Assembly: GCA_937952975.1 (NCBI GenBank)
Contig: CALFXX010000095.1
Location: forward strand, 1 to 64,000
Direction of reading: 5' to 3'
DNA: 64,000 bases
Source: an uncultured Alcaligenaceae bacterium
Lineage (GTDB): Bacteria > Pseudomonadota > Gammaproteobacteria > Burkholderiales > Burkholderiaceae_B
Both the position numbers and the translations under genes were made by a program. The stretch's first letter is position 1, and every line of letters begins with the position of its first letter. Positions 1-8,846 of the stretch are shown here, piece by piece. The notes below the pieces were generated by a model. The model worked only from the letters and a program-made list of their open reading frames with translations, did not search any database and had not been told where the DNA came from.

Positions 1-507
1 GAGGTCGATCGAGCCGACGCACCCTTTGAAGCGTTTTTGCTAGAGTATTTAGGTGAATTTCAAGTCAGTATCCCAGAATTTGGAACGATTCACGCAACGT
101 GCGCGCCTGTCACGATTTTGACGAGTAACCGTACACGCGATTTAAATGATGCAGTGAAGCGGCGCTGTTTATACCAATGGCTTGATTATCCCGAGCGTGA
201 GCGCGAACTTGCGATTGTGCAAGCACAAGTGCCGCAAGCCGGTAAGGCGTTGGCCGAGCAGGTGGCGACCTTTGTTGCGCGACTGCGTAGTGCGCCTTTT
301 GCGAATGCGTTTAGTCGCAGTCCAGGTATTGCCGAGAGCGTTGAGTGGGCGCGTGCGCTCGTCGCGTTGAATACGTTGAAGCTTGACCCTGAGGTGGTGC
401 AAGATACCGTGGGTATTTTGTTCAAACAGCGTGAGGATATCGCAGCGCTTGAACCGATGCTTGAAGCCTTGTTGCAGCCTGCCTCAGACACTGACTCCTC
501 GACATAG
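1..507 (+). CDS. coxD: MoxR/CoxD-type AAA+ ATPase, 3' part only
   Basis: This is the C-terminal 168 residues of a MoxR-family AAA+ ATPase; the reading frame is open from the first base, so the gene begins outside the window. The visible part starts just after Walker B (EVDRADAPFEAFLLEYL) and contains the sensor-1 stretch (TILTSNRTRDL) and the arginine-finger region (AVKRRCLYQWLDYP), then the helical lid. MoxR ATPases act with VWA-domain proteins as chaperones that insert metal centres. CoxD is the member serving CO-dehydrogenase-type molybdenum hydroxylases. The coxE-like VWA gene and coxG-like gene directly downstream support that assignment. The hydroxylase subunits themselves are not in the window, so the client enzyme is unknown. 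Confidence 0.88.
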   Translation, partial: EVDRADAPFEAFLLEYLGEFQVSIPEFGTIHATCAPVTILTSNRTRDLNDAVKRRCLYQWLDYPERERELAIVQAQVPQAGKALAEQVATFVARLRSAPFANAFSRSPGIAESVEWARALVALNTLKLDPEVVQDTVGILFKQREDIAALEPMLEALLQPASDTDSST

Positions 508-546
508 CAAGATGTTTGATGCGCCATCACTGTGCAGGTGCTTGCG

Positions 547-1722
547 ATGCAACTAGGTGACGCACGTCGTGGCAAGATGGCCGAAAATATTATCGGCTTT
601 GGACGAACACTCAGACGCGCTGGCCTACCAATGGACAGCTCGCGTATTGGACTTGGCGTGCAGGCTGCCGTGCTGGTGGGTCTTGAAGCGAAAGCCGATT
701 TGCGCGCGGCCTTATCAGCTACGTTAGTGTGTCGTCAACAAGATCAAGCGGTGTTTGATCAGCTTTTCGATGCCTATTTTCGCAACCCCGAGTTGACACA
801 ACAATTGCTTGCGCAAATGTTGCCCAAAACAACCGAGGCAGCACCCAAGCCTAAGCGTCTTGCTCGGGCGCAGGAGGCACTGGCTGCGGTACGCGCAGCG
901 ATCAACCAGCCACCCCGAGAAGAGGAAAAAATTGAATTCGATGCCGCACTGTCGGCGAGCGACCGGGCACGTTTGAGGCATGCTGATTTCGAAAGTTTGA
1001 GTGCGAGTGAGTTTCGCCTCGTTGAGCGGCTTGCGCGCGAGATTCCTCTGCCATGGCCGCAGCTTAAGGCCCGACGCTTACAAAGCGCTTCACACGGTAT
1101 TCGCCTGGATTGGAGGCGAACCTTACGGGAGTCTGCGCGTTACGATGCCGAGATCCTCTCATTGCCCTATTTAGCCCGTAGGCTCGAGCCCTTACCTGTG
1201 TTGCTCTTGATTGATGTGTCTGGCTCAATGGAGCGTTATGCCCGATTGATGTTAGCTTTTTTACATCAAAGTACACGACGGGTCGCCCGCTCAGTCTTCG
1301 CCTTTGGCAATCATCTTACCGATTTAAACTCTGTCTTTCGTCTGACGGACACCGATGCAATGTTAGAAGGTGCGAATCGCTTGATCAGTGACTTTGCGGG
1401 TGGTACGCAAATCGGTGTGTCGCTTGCCGCGTTGCGACGCACGCAAAGTCGTCAACTGGTGGGCCGTCGTACCGTGGTGCTGCTCATTAGCGACGGGTTA
1501 GACACAGGCAGTTCAGAACAATTAGAGACTGAGTTAGCTTGGCTAAAACGTAACAGTCGCAGTCTGTTATGGTTAAACCCTATGTTACGGTTTGAAGAGT
1601 ATCAGCCCAAAGCTAGCGGGGCAGCGGTATTGCACAAAAAAGTAGACGGCATGCTGGCCATTCACAATCTGGCACGCCTCGAAGATTTGGCGCATAGCTT
1701 GAGGCAGTTGGTAAAAAGTTAA
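547..1722 (+). CDS. coxE: CoxE-like VWA domain protein
   Basis: A protein of about 391 residues with a C-terminal von Willebrand A domain. The MIDAS metal site is visible: DVSGS near residue 223, the threonine of GGTQIG, and the aspartate of LLISDGLD. CoxE-type proteins partner the MoxR/CoxD ATPase in maturing the Mo-Cu or Mo cofactor of CODH-like hydroxylases. The gene follows coxD by 39 bases and precedes coxG by 21, consistent with one operon. I chose the ATG at 547, with GCAGGTG upstream. A GTG at 532 and an ATG at 574 are alternatives; the conserved N-terminus (MAENIIGFGRTLRRAGLP) begins at 574. No damage is seen. Confidence 0.85.
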   Translation: MQLGDARRGKMAENIIGFGRTLRRAGLPMDSSRIGLGVQAAVLVGLEAKADLRAALSATLVCRQQDQAVFDQLFDAYFRNPELTQQLLAQMLPKTTEAAPKPKRLARAQEALAAVRAAINQPPREEEKIEFDAALSASDRARLRHADFESLSASEFRLVERLAREIPLPWPQLKARRLQSASHGIRLDWRRTLRESARYDAEILSLPYLARRLEPLPVLLLIDVSGSMERYARLMLAFLHQSTRRVARSVFAFGNHLTDLNSVFRLTDTDAMLEGANRLISDFAGGTQIGVSLAALRRTQSRQLVGRRTVVLLISDGLDTGSSEQLETELAWLKRNSRSLLWLNPMLRFEEYQPKASGAAVLHKKVDGMLAIHNLARLEDLAHSLRQLVKS

Positions 1723-1743
1723 TGATTAATTTGAGAGAAAAAT

Positions 1744-2334
1744 ATGGATATGCAAGGTAATCGCCTTTTGGCAGCGTCGCAACAACAGGCCTGGGATGCG
1801 CTAAATGATCCAGAAATTTTAAAAATGTGCATCCCTGGATGCGAAAAATTTGAACGTGTCACCGAAAGTGAGTACGTGGTGACTGTTGCGGTCAAGATCG
1901 GTCCTGTCTCTGCTAAGTTCAATGGCAAAGTTAAGTTGGCAGATATTCAGGCACCTGTATCGTATGCGTTGCAGTTTGAGGCACAAGGTGGCGTTGCTGG
2001 TTTTGGTCAAGGCGAATCAAAGGTCGAGTTGATCCCTCAAGGAGCAGGATGTGAATTGCGATACACCGTACATTCAAAAGTCGGGGGCAAAATCGCTCAA
2101 TTGGGGCAGCGTTTGATTGATGGCGTCGCGAAGTCTTTAGCCGAAGATTTTTTCAAGCGTTTCGATGAAGCGCTGCAGGCTAAATTTCCGGCTGTCGAAA
2201 GTGCCGGCGATGAGGGGGGGCAGGGCGAGGCCCCTGTGGTTGCCGAGCCTAGTGCATCAAAGGTTCAACGTTTACTTTGGCCTGCCGTAGTGGTTGTGTC
2301 GGTGGCCTTGCTAGCATGGTATTTCAAGCGCTAG
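1744..2334 (+). CDS. coxG: CoxG-like SRPBCC protein with C-terminal membrane anchor
   Basis: A 196-residue protein. Residues 1-150 fit the CoxG/SRPBCC family: the opening resembles the usual 'aWdaLnDPeiLkmCIPGCE', followed by KIGPVSAKFNGKV and GGKIAQLGQRLIDG. Residues about 175-194 form one hydrophobic segment ending in WYFKR, which would tether it to the inner membrane. CoxG is thought to recruit or mature CO-dehydrogenase-like molybdenum hydroxylases at the membrane. Position directly after coxD and coxE supports this. The ATG at 1744 has GAGAGAAA upstream. The ligand of the SRPBCC pocket cannot be told from sequence. Confidence 0.85.
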   Translation: MDMQGNRLLAASQQQAWDALNDPEILKMCIPGCEKFERVTESEYVVTVAVKIGPVSAKFNGKVKLADIQAPVSYALQFEAQGGVAGFGQGESKVELIPQGAGCELRYTVHSKVGGKIAQLGQRLIDGVAKSLAEDFFKRFDEALQAKFPAVESAGDEGGQGEAPVVAEPSASKVQRLLWPAVVVVSVALLAWYFKR

Positions 2335-2425
2335 TGCCCGGTTGATCAAGCGGTTTGACTAGAAGATATCGAAGCAATACAGTTGTGCTCAGAATATTCA
2401 AAAACAAAAAATAAGGGGCAAAAGG

Positions 2426-3307
2426 ATGGGTATCACTAAAGTTGGGCGTTATATGGTCGAAAGAGTCGTTGAGGTCGAGCGTCCTTACGCGCCCGCGCGC
2501 GATTTTTTTCCGGACTTGACGCAAGATATGCTGACGACGTGTTTGCGTGAATTGCCCGGTGGTCAATTGACAAGCGATGGTAGATTACAAATGAGCTTTC
2601 ACTCTTTTGTGGTCAAGACTGGTCGCTTCACCATTTTGGTCGATGCATGCTGTGGTAATGATAAGGATCGCCCGCTGCGTCCTGCGTTTCATAAAATGAA
2701 TAATGATTTTATGGGTGCGTTGGCTAAGGCTAAGGTCAAGCCTGAAGAAGTCGATTACGTGATGTGTACCCATTTGCATTGGGATCATGTGGGGTGGAAC
2801 ACCCGTTTGGTTGATGGTGTCTGGAAGCCTACCTTTCCAAATGCGAAGTATTTAATGTCAAAGACTGAATTCGATCAGGCTGATGCACTGTATCGCAGCG
2901 GGAAAAAAGACACACATACACAAGCGTTCGAAGACAGTATCGACCCAGTTGTCCGCGCCAAGCAAGCCGTTTTGATCGCTGACGACCACGAAGTCGACAA
3001 AGGGTTGTGGATCGAAGCTTGCCACGGGCATACGCCCGGCAACATCGTGATTAACCTTGAGTCTGAAGGTCAGCGTGGCGTGCTGACTGGTGATGTGATT
3101 CATCATCAGATTCAATTGCGTTATCCCGAGATGTCGACGACAGCCGACACAGATCAGGATTTGGCACGCGTCTCGCGGACCGCTTTAATTGACAAGCATG
3201 CGGGTACAGGCAATCTGATTTTTCCGGCGCATTTTCCGGCTCCAACGATTGGGCGAATCGAGCCAAATGCAGCGGGTGGCTTTCGCTACGATACTGATGC
3301 AGTCTGA
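2426..3307 (+). CDS. Metallo-beta-lactamase fold hydrolase (lactonase-like)
   Basis: A 293-residue MBL-fold hydrolase with no signal peptide. All metal ligands are present: H116-x-H118-x-D120-H121 (THLHWDHVGW), H202 (CHGHTPGN), D223 (TGDVIHH) and H269 (FPAHFPAP). The layout matches the cytoplasmic AHL-lactonase/quorum-quenching-like branch, whose members open lactones or hydrolyse other esters; the actual substrate is unknown. The stop codon overlaps the start of the next gene, a DMT exporter, by 11 bases, so hydrolase and transporter are probably translated together. Confidence 0.82.
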   Translation: MGITKVGRYMVERVVEVERPYAPARDFFPDLTQDMLTTCLRELPGGQLTSDGRLQMSFHSFVVKTGRFTILVDACCGNDKDRPLRPAFHKMNNDFMGALAKAKVKPEEVDYVMCTHLHWDHVGWNTRLVDGVWKPTFPNAKYLMSKTEFDQADALYRSGKKDTHTQAFEDSIDPVVRAKQAVLIADDHEVDKGLWIEACHGHTPGNIVINLESEGQRGVLTGDVIHHQIQLRYPEMSTTADTDQDLARVSRTALIDKHAGTGNLIFPAHFPAPTIGRIEPNAAGGFRYDTDAV

Positions 3308-4199
3308 AGCTTCGCGCCGGCACCGCGCAATACTTCTGCTCGTTTTACTTGTGATGATCTGGGGAGTGAACTGGGTCATCGCTAAAAAATCCCTTGAATT
3401 TGTTTCACCGGTTTGGGTGACTGCGTTTCGGTTAGTCCCCATGTGCATTATTTTTTTTGTAGTGTGTCTGGCAACTAAACAATTGCGCATTCCGGTGCGA
3501 GCAGATCTACCAGTCATTTTCAGTATTGGCTGGTTGCATATGGTTGGATTTTCGGTTTTGGTTAGTGTGGGTTTGCAGTACATGCCCGCTGGAAAATCTA
3601 TTGTGTTGGCATATACAACGCCTTTGTGGGTGCTTCCTGCAGCCTGGTTATTTTTAAACGAACCGTTTACGCCACGCCGGATTCTTGGCTTGGTGATCGG
3701 TATGTCTGGTCTGATCTTGATTTTGCAGCCGAGTTCGATGGACTGGAGCGATCGCAATATTTTGATTGGGCATGGATTTGTATTGTTAGCGGCTTTACTT
3801 TGGGCGATCTCGATCGTTTATGGGCGTGCACACAAGTGGGTGACGCCACTATTTGCGTTGTTACCTTGGCAGATGCTGGTAGGTGGTTTGACCCAAGTGG
3901 TCTTGGCGTTCGCCCTAGAGGGGGCACCACAAGTGAAGTGGTCGCTAGAGATGGTGCTGTTGGTAGGGTTTAATGGACTGCTTGGCAATGGTATCGCTTA
4001 CTGGCTGATGAATATTGTTAGCCGCGATTTGCCTGCTGCAGCGGTGTCGATGGGCCTGCTTGGTGTGCCGCTGATCGGCTTGTTCTGCGCAAGTTTATTT
4101 TTAGGCGAAGTATTGGGGCCTGCGTTACTGATTGCAACGGTTTTGATTATTGCCGGCATCATTCTCGGAACCTTGCCTAAATCCAGTCGGTCGGCTTAA
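3297..4199 (+). CDS. DMT-superfamily (EamA) transporter
   Basis: About 300 residues arranged as ten hydrophobic segments in two EamA repeats, typical of inner-membrane drug/metabolite exporters. The first helix begins AILLLVLLVMIWGVNWV, and the second repeat contains the usual GNGIAYWLMN and LGVPLIGLF stretches. The start at ATG 3297 lies inside the end of the MBL hydrolase gene (11-base overlap), which argues for translational coupling. An in-frame upstream start at 3249 would overlap that gene more deeply and would add a tail atypical of the family. Substrate unknown. Confidence 0.83.
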   Translation: MQSEASRRHRAILLLVLLVMIWGVNWVIAKKSLEFVSPVWVTAFRLVPMCIIFFVVCLATKQLRIPVRADLPVIFSIGWLHMVGFSVLVSVGLQYMPAGKSIVLAYTTPLWVLPAAWLFLNEPFTPRRILGLVIGMSGLILILQPSSMDWSDRNILIGHGFVLLAALLWAISIVYGRAHKWVTPLFALLPWQMLVGGLTQVVLAFALEGAPQVKWSLEMVLLVGFNGLLGNGIAYWLMNIVSRDLPAAAVSMGLLGVPLIGLFCASLFLGEVLGPALLIATVLIIAGIILGTLPKSSRSA

Positions 4200-4235
4200 G
4201 TAACAGAGATTGCAGAGAAAATAGAGAGGGTAAGC

Positions 4236-5285
4236 ATGAGTCAAGATTTTAAAAAAAATAACCAGGTTCAAACCCTTTCTTCTAGATGGAAACACGCGGT
4301 AAAGCGTGTTGCGCGAGTTCTGTCCATGGCAATCTTGCTAGTCGGCTCGGTTGCGTCTGAGCAGTGTCTTGCTCAAGCCGACGTTAAGTTTCCAGACCGC
4401 TCTATCCGCTTTGTCGTACCTTTTCCTCCGGGTGGTGGTAATGATATTTTGGCGCGAGCGATCGCGCCGCGCCTTGCTGAAGCCTTTGGGCAAAGTGTTG
4501 TAGTCGATAATCGGGCTGGAGCGGGCGGCAATATCGGCTCTGAATTCGTGGCAAAGTCTGCGCCAGATGGTTACACCATTTTGATGGCGTCGAATCAGGT
4601 CACGATTAACCCTTGGCTTGATAACAACGTTCCGTTTGATATTGAAAAAGATTTTGTAGCTGTTGCGCAAGTGGCCTCGGTACCTATGGTTCTGGTGGTC
4701 AATCCGTCGGTGCCGGCGACTGATTTAAAGAGTTTTATCGCCTTGGTGAAGGCCGATCCCAGCAGGTTTAATCACAGCACTCCAGGTACCGGAACGGCCC
4801 AACACATCGCCTTTGAAGTCTTTAATTATTCTGCCGGGGTGAAGGTGACGCACGTGCCGTACAAGGGAACCGGTCCTGCGATCGCAGATTTGATTGGCGG
4901 GCAGGTTCAAAGCGCGATCGGGACGATGGCTTCGCTTGAGCAGTACGTCAAGGCCGGCAAATTGCGCGCTTTAGGTGTCACCACCGCGGTACGCTCCGCT
5001 GCGATGCCAGATGTTCCTACAATCGCCGAGGCCGGCTTGCCTGGGTTTGAAGTGCCGCTTTGGTATTCGATCCTTGCACCGGCCAATACACCTAAAGATA
5101 TCGTTGAAAAGTTATCCGCTGAAATCGGCAGGGCGCTTGCAGACCCGACAACTAAAGAACGCCTGACGGGGCAAGGGTTCATCGTCACGTACCTGAATCC
5201 TCAACAAATGGATGCAATGATTAAGAAGGATTTGCTCTATTGGCAAAAAATTATTAAGGCGATTGGTTTAAAGATTGATAAATAG
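4236..5285 (+). CDS. Bug/TctC-family periplasmic binding protein
   Basis: A 349-residue extracytoplasmic binding protein of the tripartite tricarboxylate family. After a long basic N-terminus and a hydrophobic core ending SEQCLAQA, the mature protein begins with the family opening PDRSIRFVVPFPPGGGNDI. Further hallmarks are VVDNRAGAGGNIGS, THVPYKGTGPAIADL and PTIAEAGLPGFE. Such proteins bind carboxylates or small aromatics. No TctA/TctB membrane genes are in the window, so this is an orphan receptor. The ATG at 4236 follows GAGAGGG. The next gene begins 11 bases after the stop, suggesting an operon with the CoA-transferase and reductase. Confidence 0.92.
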   Translation: MSQDFKKNNQVQTLSSRWKHAVKRVARVLSMAILLVGSVASEQCLAQADVKFPDRSIRFVVPFPPGGGNDILARAIAPRLAEAFGQSVVVDNRAGAGGNIGSEFVAKSAPDGYTILMASNQVTINPWLDNNVPFDIEKDFVAVAQVASVPMVLVVNPSVPATDLKSFIALVKADPSRFNHSTPGTGTAQHIAFEVFNYSAGVKVTHVPYKGTGPAIADLIGGQVQSAIGTMASLEQYVKAGKLRALGVTTAVRSAAMPDVPTIAEAGLPGFEVPLWYSILAPANTPKDIVEKLSAEIGRALADPTTKERLTGQGFIVTYLNPQQMDAMIKKDLLYWQKIIKAIGLKIDK

Positions 5286-5295
5286 GAAAGCAGTC

Positions 5296-6516
5296 ATGAG
5301 TAGCACAGAGCACGTGAACATTAATCACGCCTTAAGTGGCATCAAAGTGCTTGATTTCACGCAGATCGGCGCTGGCCCCCTGATCGGCATGCAGCTCGGG
5401 GATATGGGCGCTGAGGTCATCAAAGTTGAGTCTCCCGGGGGAGACATTGGCAGAAAGCTCGGGCCACCCTGGCAAGAAGGCGAGTCGGTTGTTTCAATGA
5501 GCTTCAATCGTAATAAGCGTTCTATCTCAATCGATCTGAAAAAACCTGAAGGTGTTGCGTTAATTAAGCGCATGGCTGCTCAGGCTGATATTGTGCTTGA
5601 AAGTTTTCGACCTGGCGTCATGGATAAGCTTGGTGTGGGTTTTGCAGCGCTGCAGGCGATCAATCCCGGTTTGATTTTTGGCTCTGTTTCAGCCTATGGG
5701 CAGACCGGACCATGGCGTGACAAGGCCGGTGTGGATGGAATCGTGCAGGCGGTGTCGGGTTTGATGAGCAATATTGGTGATGCGACGTCGCCACCAATGA
5801 AGGTGCTTGTGCCGGCTGTGGATATGGTGACTGGCTTTATATCAACCTCGTCTGTGCTGGCTGCGTTACGCGTGCGTGACGCAACGGGGCAAGGTCAGCA
5901 TCTCGATTTTTCTTTATACAACAGCGCTTTGATGTTGCAGTTATCAGCCGTCGCCTCATACTTGTCTAGCAACGAACTACCCTTGCGCACGGGTACGGCT
6001 GCACCGTACTCGGCGCCTAATGAAGCCTATCCAACGAAAGATGGCTGGATCATGATTGCCGCTTATCACGATGATCGCTGGGTCGCGCTGTGCAATCTGT
6101 TGGGCAAGCCCGCTTTGGCGATACACCCTGATTTTGCGACAATTCCCAAGCGTGTCGCGAATCGCGATGCCTTGATGCAAGAGTTAACAGCATTACTTGC
6201 GCACAAGACTTCGTTCGAGTGGCAAGAGCTCTTTGAGGCTGCCGATATTATTTGTGGGCCGATCGCCGACTACAACATGGTGATGCAGTCGCCTCAGTTG
6301 GCGCACAACGGCGTCATTGTCGATACGCATAGTTCGGTGGCGGGGTTGGTGCGCATGCCAGGGTTTGCTGCGGGCGATCGTGACGCGCAGTCTCGTGTGC
6401 GTTATGGGCCGCCCGCGCTTGCTGAGCACAGCTGCCAGATTTTGACTGAATTTGGCTTGTCGACGGCTGAGATCGATGCCTTGCTCGCTTGTGCTGCGGT
6501 GATTCAGCGCGCCTAA
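5296..6516 (+). CDS. Family III CoA-transferase (CaiB/BaiF)
   Basis: A 406-residue class III CoA-transferase. The N-terminus shows the CoA-binding signature (GIKVLDFTQIGAGPLIG, LGDMGAEVIKVESPGGD), and the conserved aspartate that forms the acyl-anhydride intermediate is in GVDGIVQAVSG. These enzymes move CoA between a donor acyl-CoA and a carboxylic acid, usually to activate a substrate for catabolism. The ATG at 5296 follows AGGAAAG; an upstream in-frame codon would overlap the Bug gene. The tight spacing to the Bug gene and the following YhdH-like reductase suggests a small acid-degradation operon of unknown substrate. Confidence 0.9.
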   Translation: MSSTEHVNINHALSGIKVLDFTQIGAGPLIGMQLGDMGAEVIKVESPGGDIGRKLGPPWQEGESVVSMSFNRNKRSISIDLKKPEGVALIKRMAAQADIVLESFRPGVMDKLGVGFAALQAINPGLIFGSVSAYGQTGPWRDKAGVDGIVQAVSGLMSNIGDATSPPMKVLVPAVDMVTGFISTSSVLAALRVRDATGQGQHLDFSLYNSALMLQLSAVASYLSSNELPLRTGTAAPYSAPNEAYPTKDGWIMIAAYHDDRWVALCNLLGKPALAIHPDFATIPKRVANRDALMQELTALLAHKTSFEWQELFEAADIICGPIADYNMVMQSPQLAHNGVIVDTHSSVAGLVRMPGFAAGDRDAQSRVRYGPPALAEHSCQILTEFGLSTAEIDALLACAAVIQRA

Positions 6517-6534
6517 GACGTCACGGAGACAATC

Positions 6535-7524
6535 ATGAAATTCAAATCTATCAAGTTATACGAAGAGAGCGGGCAACGTGTCAGTCGCATGATCGAACAG
6601 ACCCTCGAAGATCTTGCCCCAGGCGACATCGTGATTCAATCGCAGTACGCGGCCGTCAATTACAAAGACGCGCGTGCAGTGACTGGTGTGGGTAAGGTGC
6701 TCTCGAATTTGCCAGCGGTTCCTGGCGTAGAGGTGGCCGGATTGGTGGTTGAGTCTAGTCACCCACATTTCAAGCTTGGCGACTGTGTCACTGTTCAAGG
6801 CGGGCGCGAGTTTGGTATGCGACGCGACGGTGCTTACAGCGAGTATGTGCGGGTTCCTGGAAGTTGGGCTGCCCATGTTCCAGAGGATACCGATCCTTTC
6901 GAGTCGGTGGCGATGGGGTTGGCGGCCTACACGTCAGCGTTGGCTGTCGATGAACTGTTGTTACGCGGCGTTAAGCCAGTAGATGGCCCAATTTTGGTGA
7001 CTGGCGGCACGGGCGGGAGCTCTTCGTTTGCGATCGACATGCTGGCGGGCTTGGGTTACCAAGTTGTGGCTAGCACCGGCAAAAAAGATACTGAATCCGC
7101 CTATTTAAAAAGTATTGGCGCCTCAGAGGTCATTGGGCGTGATGACATTGCAGGTGGCGATAAATTTTTAGAAGAGCAAAGATGGGCGGGTGTGATTGAT
7201 GCGGTTGGGGGTAAGCCGCTAGATGCTGCCCTGCGCTCAACCAAGCAGCGCGGCGTAGTGTGCGCGTTTGGCAATGCGGCCGGCGAAACGCTTACGACCG
7301 CGATTTATCCGTTTATTTTGCGAGCGGTCTCGCTGGTGGGTATCAACGGCAATCATCCTGTTCCTATGCGCGGTGCAGTGTGGCAGCGTATGCAAAAGGG
7401 TGGTGACTTGCGGCCCAGCCATATCCATCGAATCGCGTACACAATTGCTTTTGATGATTTAAAAGCGCATTGCGACAAGCTGATTCAGTCGGGCGTACGT
7501 GGGCGCGCGGTAGTGCAGTTTTAA
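6535..7524 (+). CDS. YhdH/AcuI-type zinc-free MDR oxidoreductase
   Basis: A 329-residue medium-chain dehydrogenase of the YhdH/YhfP group. It shows YAAVNYKDARAVTG, the PGVEVAGLV stretch, the nucleotide-binding VTGGTGGSSSFAIDML and YQVVASTGKK. Structural zinc cysteines are absent. Relatives such as AcuI reduce acryloyl-CoA to propionyl-CoA with NADPH. Sitting 18 bases after a CoA-transferase gene, an enoyl- or acryloyl-CoA reductase role is reasonable but inferred. It is the last gene of the run; the next gene is convergent, with a hairpin between them. Confidence 0.87.
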   Translation: MKFKSIKLYEESGQRVSRMIEQTLEDLAPGDIVIQSQYAAVNYKDARAVTGVGKVLSNLPAVPGVEVAGLVVESSHPHFKLGDCVTVQGGREFGMRRDGAYSEYVRVPGSWAAHVPEDTDPFESVAMGLAAYTSALAVDELLLRGVKPVDGPILVTGGTGGSSSFAIDMLAGLGYQVVASTGKKDTESAYLKSIGASEVIGRDDIAGGDKFLEEQRWAGVIDAVGGKPLDAALRSTKQRGVVCAFGNAAGETLTTAIYPFILRAVSLVGINGNHPVPMRGAVWQRMQKGGDLRPSHIHRIAYTIAFDDLKAHCDKLIQSGVRGRAVVQF

Positions 7525-7534
7525 TTCCACGCGT

Positions 7535-7578
7535 GCGCACTGCCCGCTAAACCTTGTAGGGTAGAACGGGTAGTGCGC
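7535..7578. terminator. Inverted repeat between convergent genes
   Basis: Arms GCGCACTGCCCG (7535-7546) and CGGGTAGTGCGC (7567-7578) pair over 12 positions with one G-U, around a 20-base loop. It lies between the stops of the convergent YhdH-like and Bug genes. No long T tract follows on either strand, so it may be a Rho-assisted or 3'-end stabilising structure rather than a classical intrinsic terminator. Confidence 0.5.
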
Positions 7579-7590
7579 CAAGCAAAACTC

Positions 7591-8583
7591 TTAATTCGGT
7601 GTAATTCCCGACTTAATTAGCAAGGGGCCTAGCGTCTCAATCTCGTTTTTTAAGTGAGCCCGCAGTTTTTCTGGTACCGCAAGGTCTGGTGAGACGGGCG
7701 TTGTGCTAATGCTATCAAGCTTTGCTTTGACGTCGGGGTCAACGACCGCAGCGGCCAAGGCCGCCGAGAGCTTGTTAATGATTGGTTTTGGTGTGCCTTT
7801 TGGGGCATACAGCCCAAACCAAATGCTGATGTCAAAGCCTTTTACCCCGACCTCAGTTAAAGCCGGCAGATCTGGCAGTGCTGCAAGCCGTTGTGTGCCC
7901 GCGACTGCATAGGCCGTAATGCGACCACCACTAATAGCGGGTAACGTGCTGGTGGTCTGATCGCACATCATGTCAATCTGTCCACCCATCAAATCGTTGA
8001 TTGCTGGTGCAGCCCCTTTATACGGGACAAGCGTGAGCTTGACATCTAAAGCATCCATGAACATCAGGCTGCAAAGGTGCGAGGCAGAGCCGATCCCCGC
8101 GTGACCCATACTGATCTTGGGACCATTCTCTTTAATATACGCAACAAACTCTTTAGCATCTTTTGTTGGTAAGTCTTTGCGACCCGTGACCACCATCGGC
8201 CCGACAGTTGCCAGGCCGATTGGCTCAAAGTCATCAATCGGGCTATAGGAAAGGTTCTTAATCATCAACACGTTGGTGGCGTGACTGATATGAATCATGA
8301 GTAGCGTGTAGCCATCTGGCGCTGATCGTGCCACCTTGGCAGTGCCAATGCTGCCGCCTGCTCCCGATGGATTGTCAACCACAATTGTTTGGCCTAATTG
8401 TTTTTGCATCGCCGAGGCGAACAGTCGAGTAATGATATCGCCCGGCCCTCCCGCGGGATACGGCATCACCATTGTGATGTTGCGAGAGGGGTAATCTTGC
8501 GCCAAGGCTGGAGCACTCTGAAATAATGCTGCGGCGCTCAGAGTGGCTGATAAAAATAGTTTGTGTGCAAAACGAACATTCAT
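7591..8583 (-). CDS. Bug/TctC-family periplasmic binding protein
   Basis: Read from the ATG at 8583 this is 330 residues with a clear signal peptide ending APALAQ. A longer frame to 8646 would add 21 non-signal residues, so I prefer 8583. Family marks are YPSRNITMVMPYPAGGPGD, VVDNPSGAGGSIGT, LVPYKGAAPAINDLMGG and LPALTEVGVKGFD. It is transcribed towards the YhdH-like gene and divergently from the PcaB-like lyase gene, and stands alone with no transport partner. Ligand unknown, probably a small carboxylate. Confidence 0.91.
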   Translation of the reverse strand: MNVRFAHKLFLSATLSAAALFQSAPALAQDYPSRNITMVMPYPAGGPGDIITRLFASAMQKQLGQTIVVDNPSGAGGSIGTAKVARSAPDGYTLLMIHISHATNVLMIKNLSYSPIDDFEPIGLATVGPMVVTGRKDLPTKDAKEFVAYIKENGPKISMGHAGIGSASHLCSLMFMDALDVKLTLVPYKGAAPAINDLMGGQIDMMCDQTTSTLPAISGGRITAYAVAGTQRLAALPDLPALTEVGVKGFDISIWFGLYAPKGTPKPIINKLSAALAAAVVDPDVKAKLDSISTTPVSPDLAVPEKLRAHLKNEIETLGPLLIKSGITPN

Positions 8584-8788
8584 GGCAGTCGAGTCTTTTA
8601 GGGTAACGGGATCAAGGTCAGGCAAGCAGAGGACAGGGTCAAACAAGCAGGAGTCATTGCCAACCAGGCGCAGTGCTACACGGTCGTTATAGCATTTGGC
8701 TTCTTTGTGTGGCGACTTTTGCTGACTCGGCGACCTTCAAGCTAGGGTAAACGCCGTGTTGCTCAAACGAAGAGACCAAGCGGCGACG

Positions 8789-8817
8789 TTGACGAGTCAA
8801 AAGCACCCTCCTACTAT
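8789..8817 (+). promoter_or_regulatory. Sigma-70 promoter for the lyase operon
   Basis: TTGACG at 8789-8794 and TACTAT at 8812-8817 are separated by exactly 17 bases, a near-consensus sigma-70 promoter. Transcription would begin near 8824, about 23 bases before the lyase ATG, giving a short leader. It lies in the 263-base region between divergent genes. Confidence 0.7.
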
Positions 8818-8846
8818 ATGGCATCCCCACTGATGATGATATTGCC

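Noticed and set aside
3626..3973. 115-codon plus-strand open frame inside the DMT transporter gene
   Set aside because: It overlaps a clearly conserved membrane protein in another frame and shows no family features.
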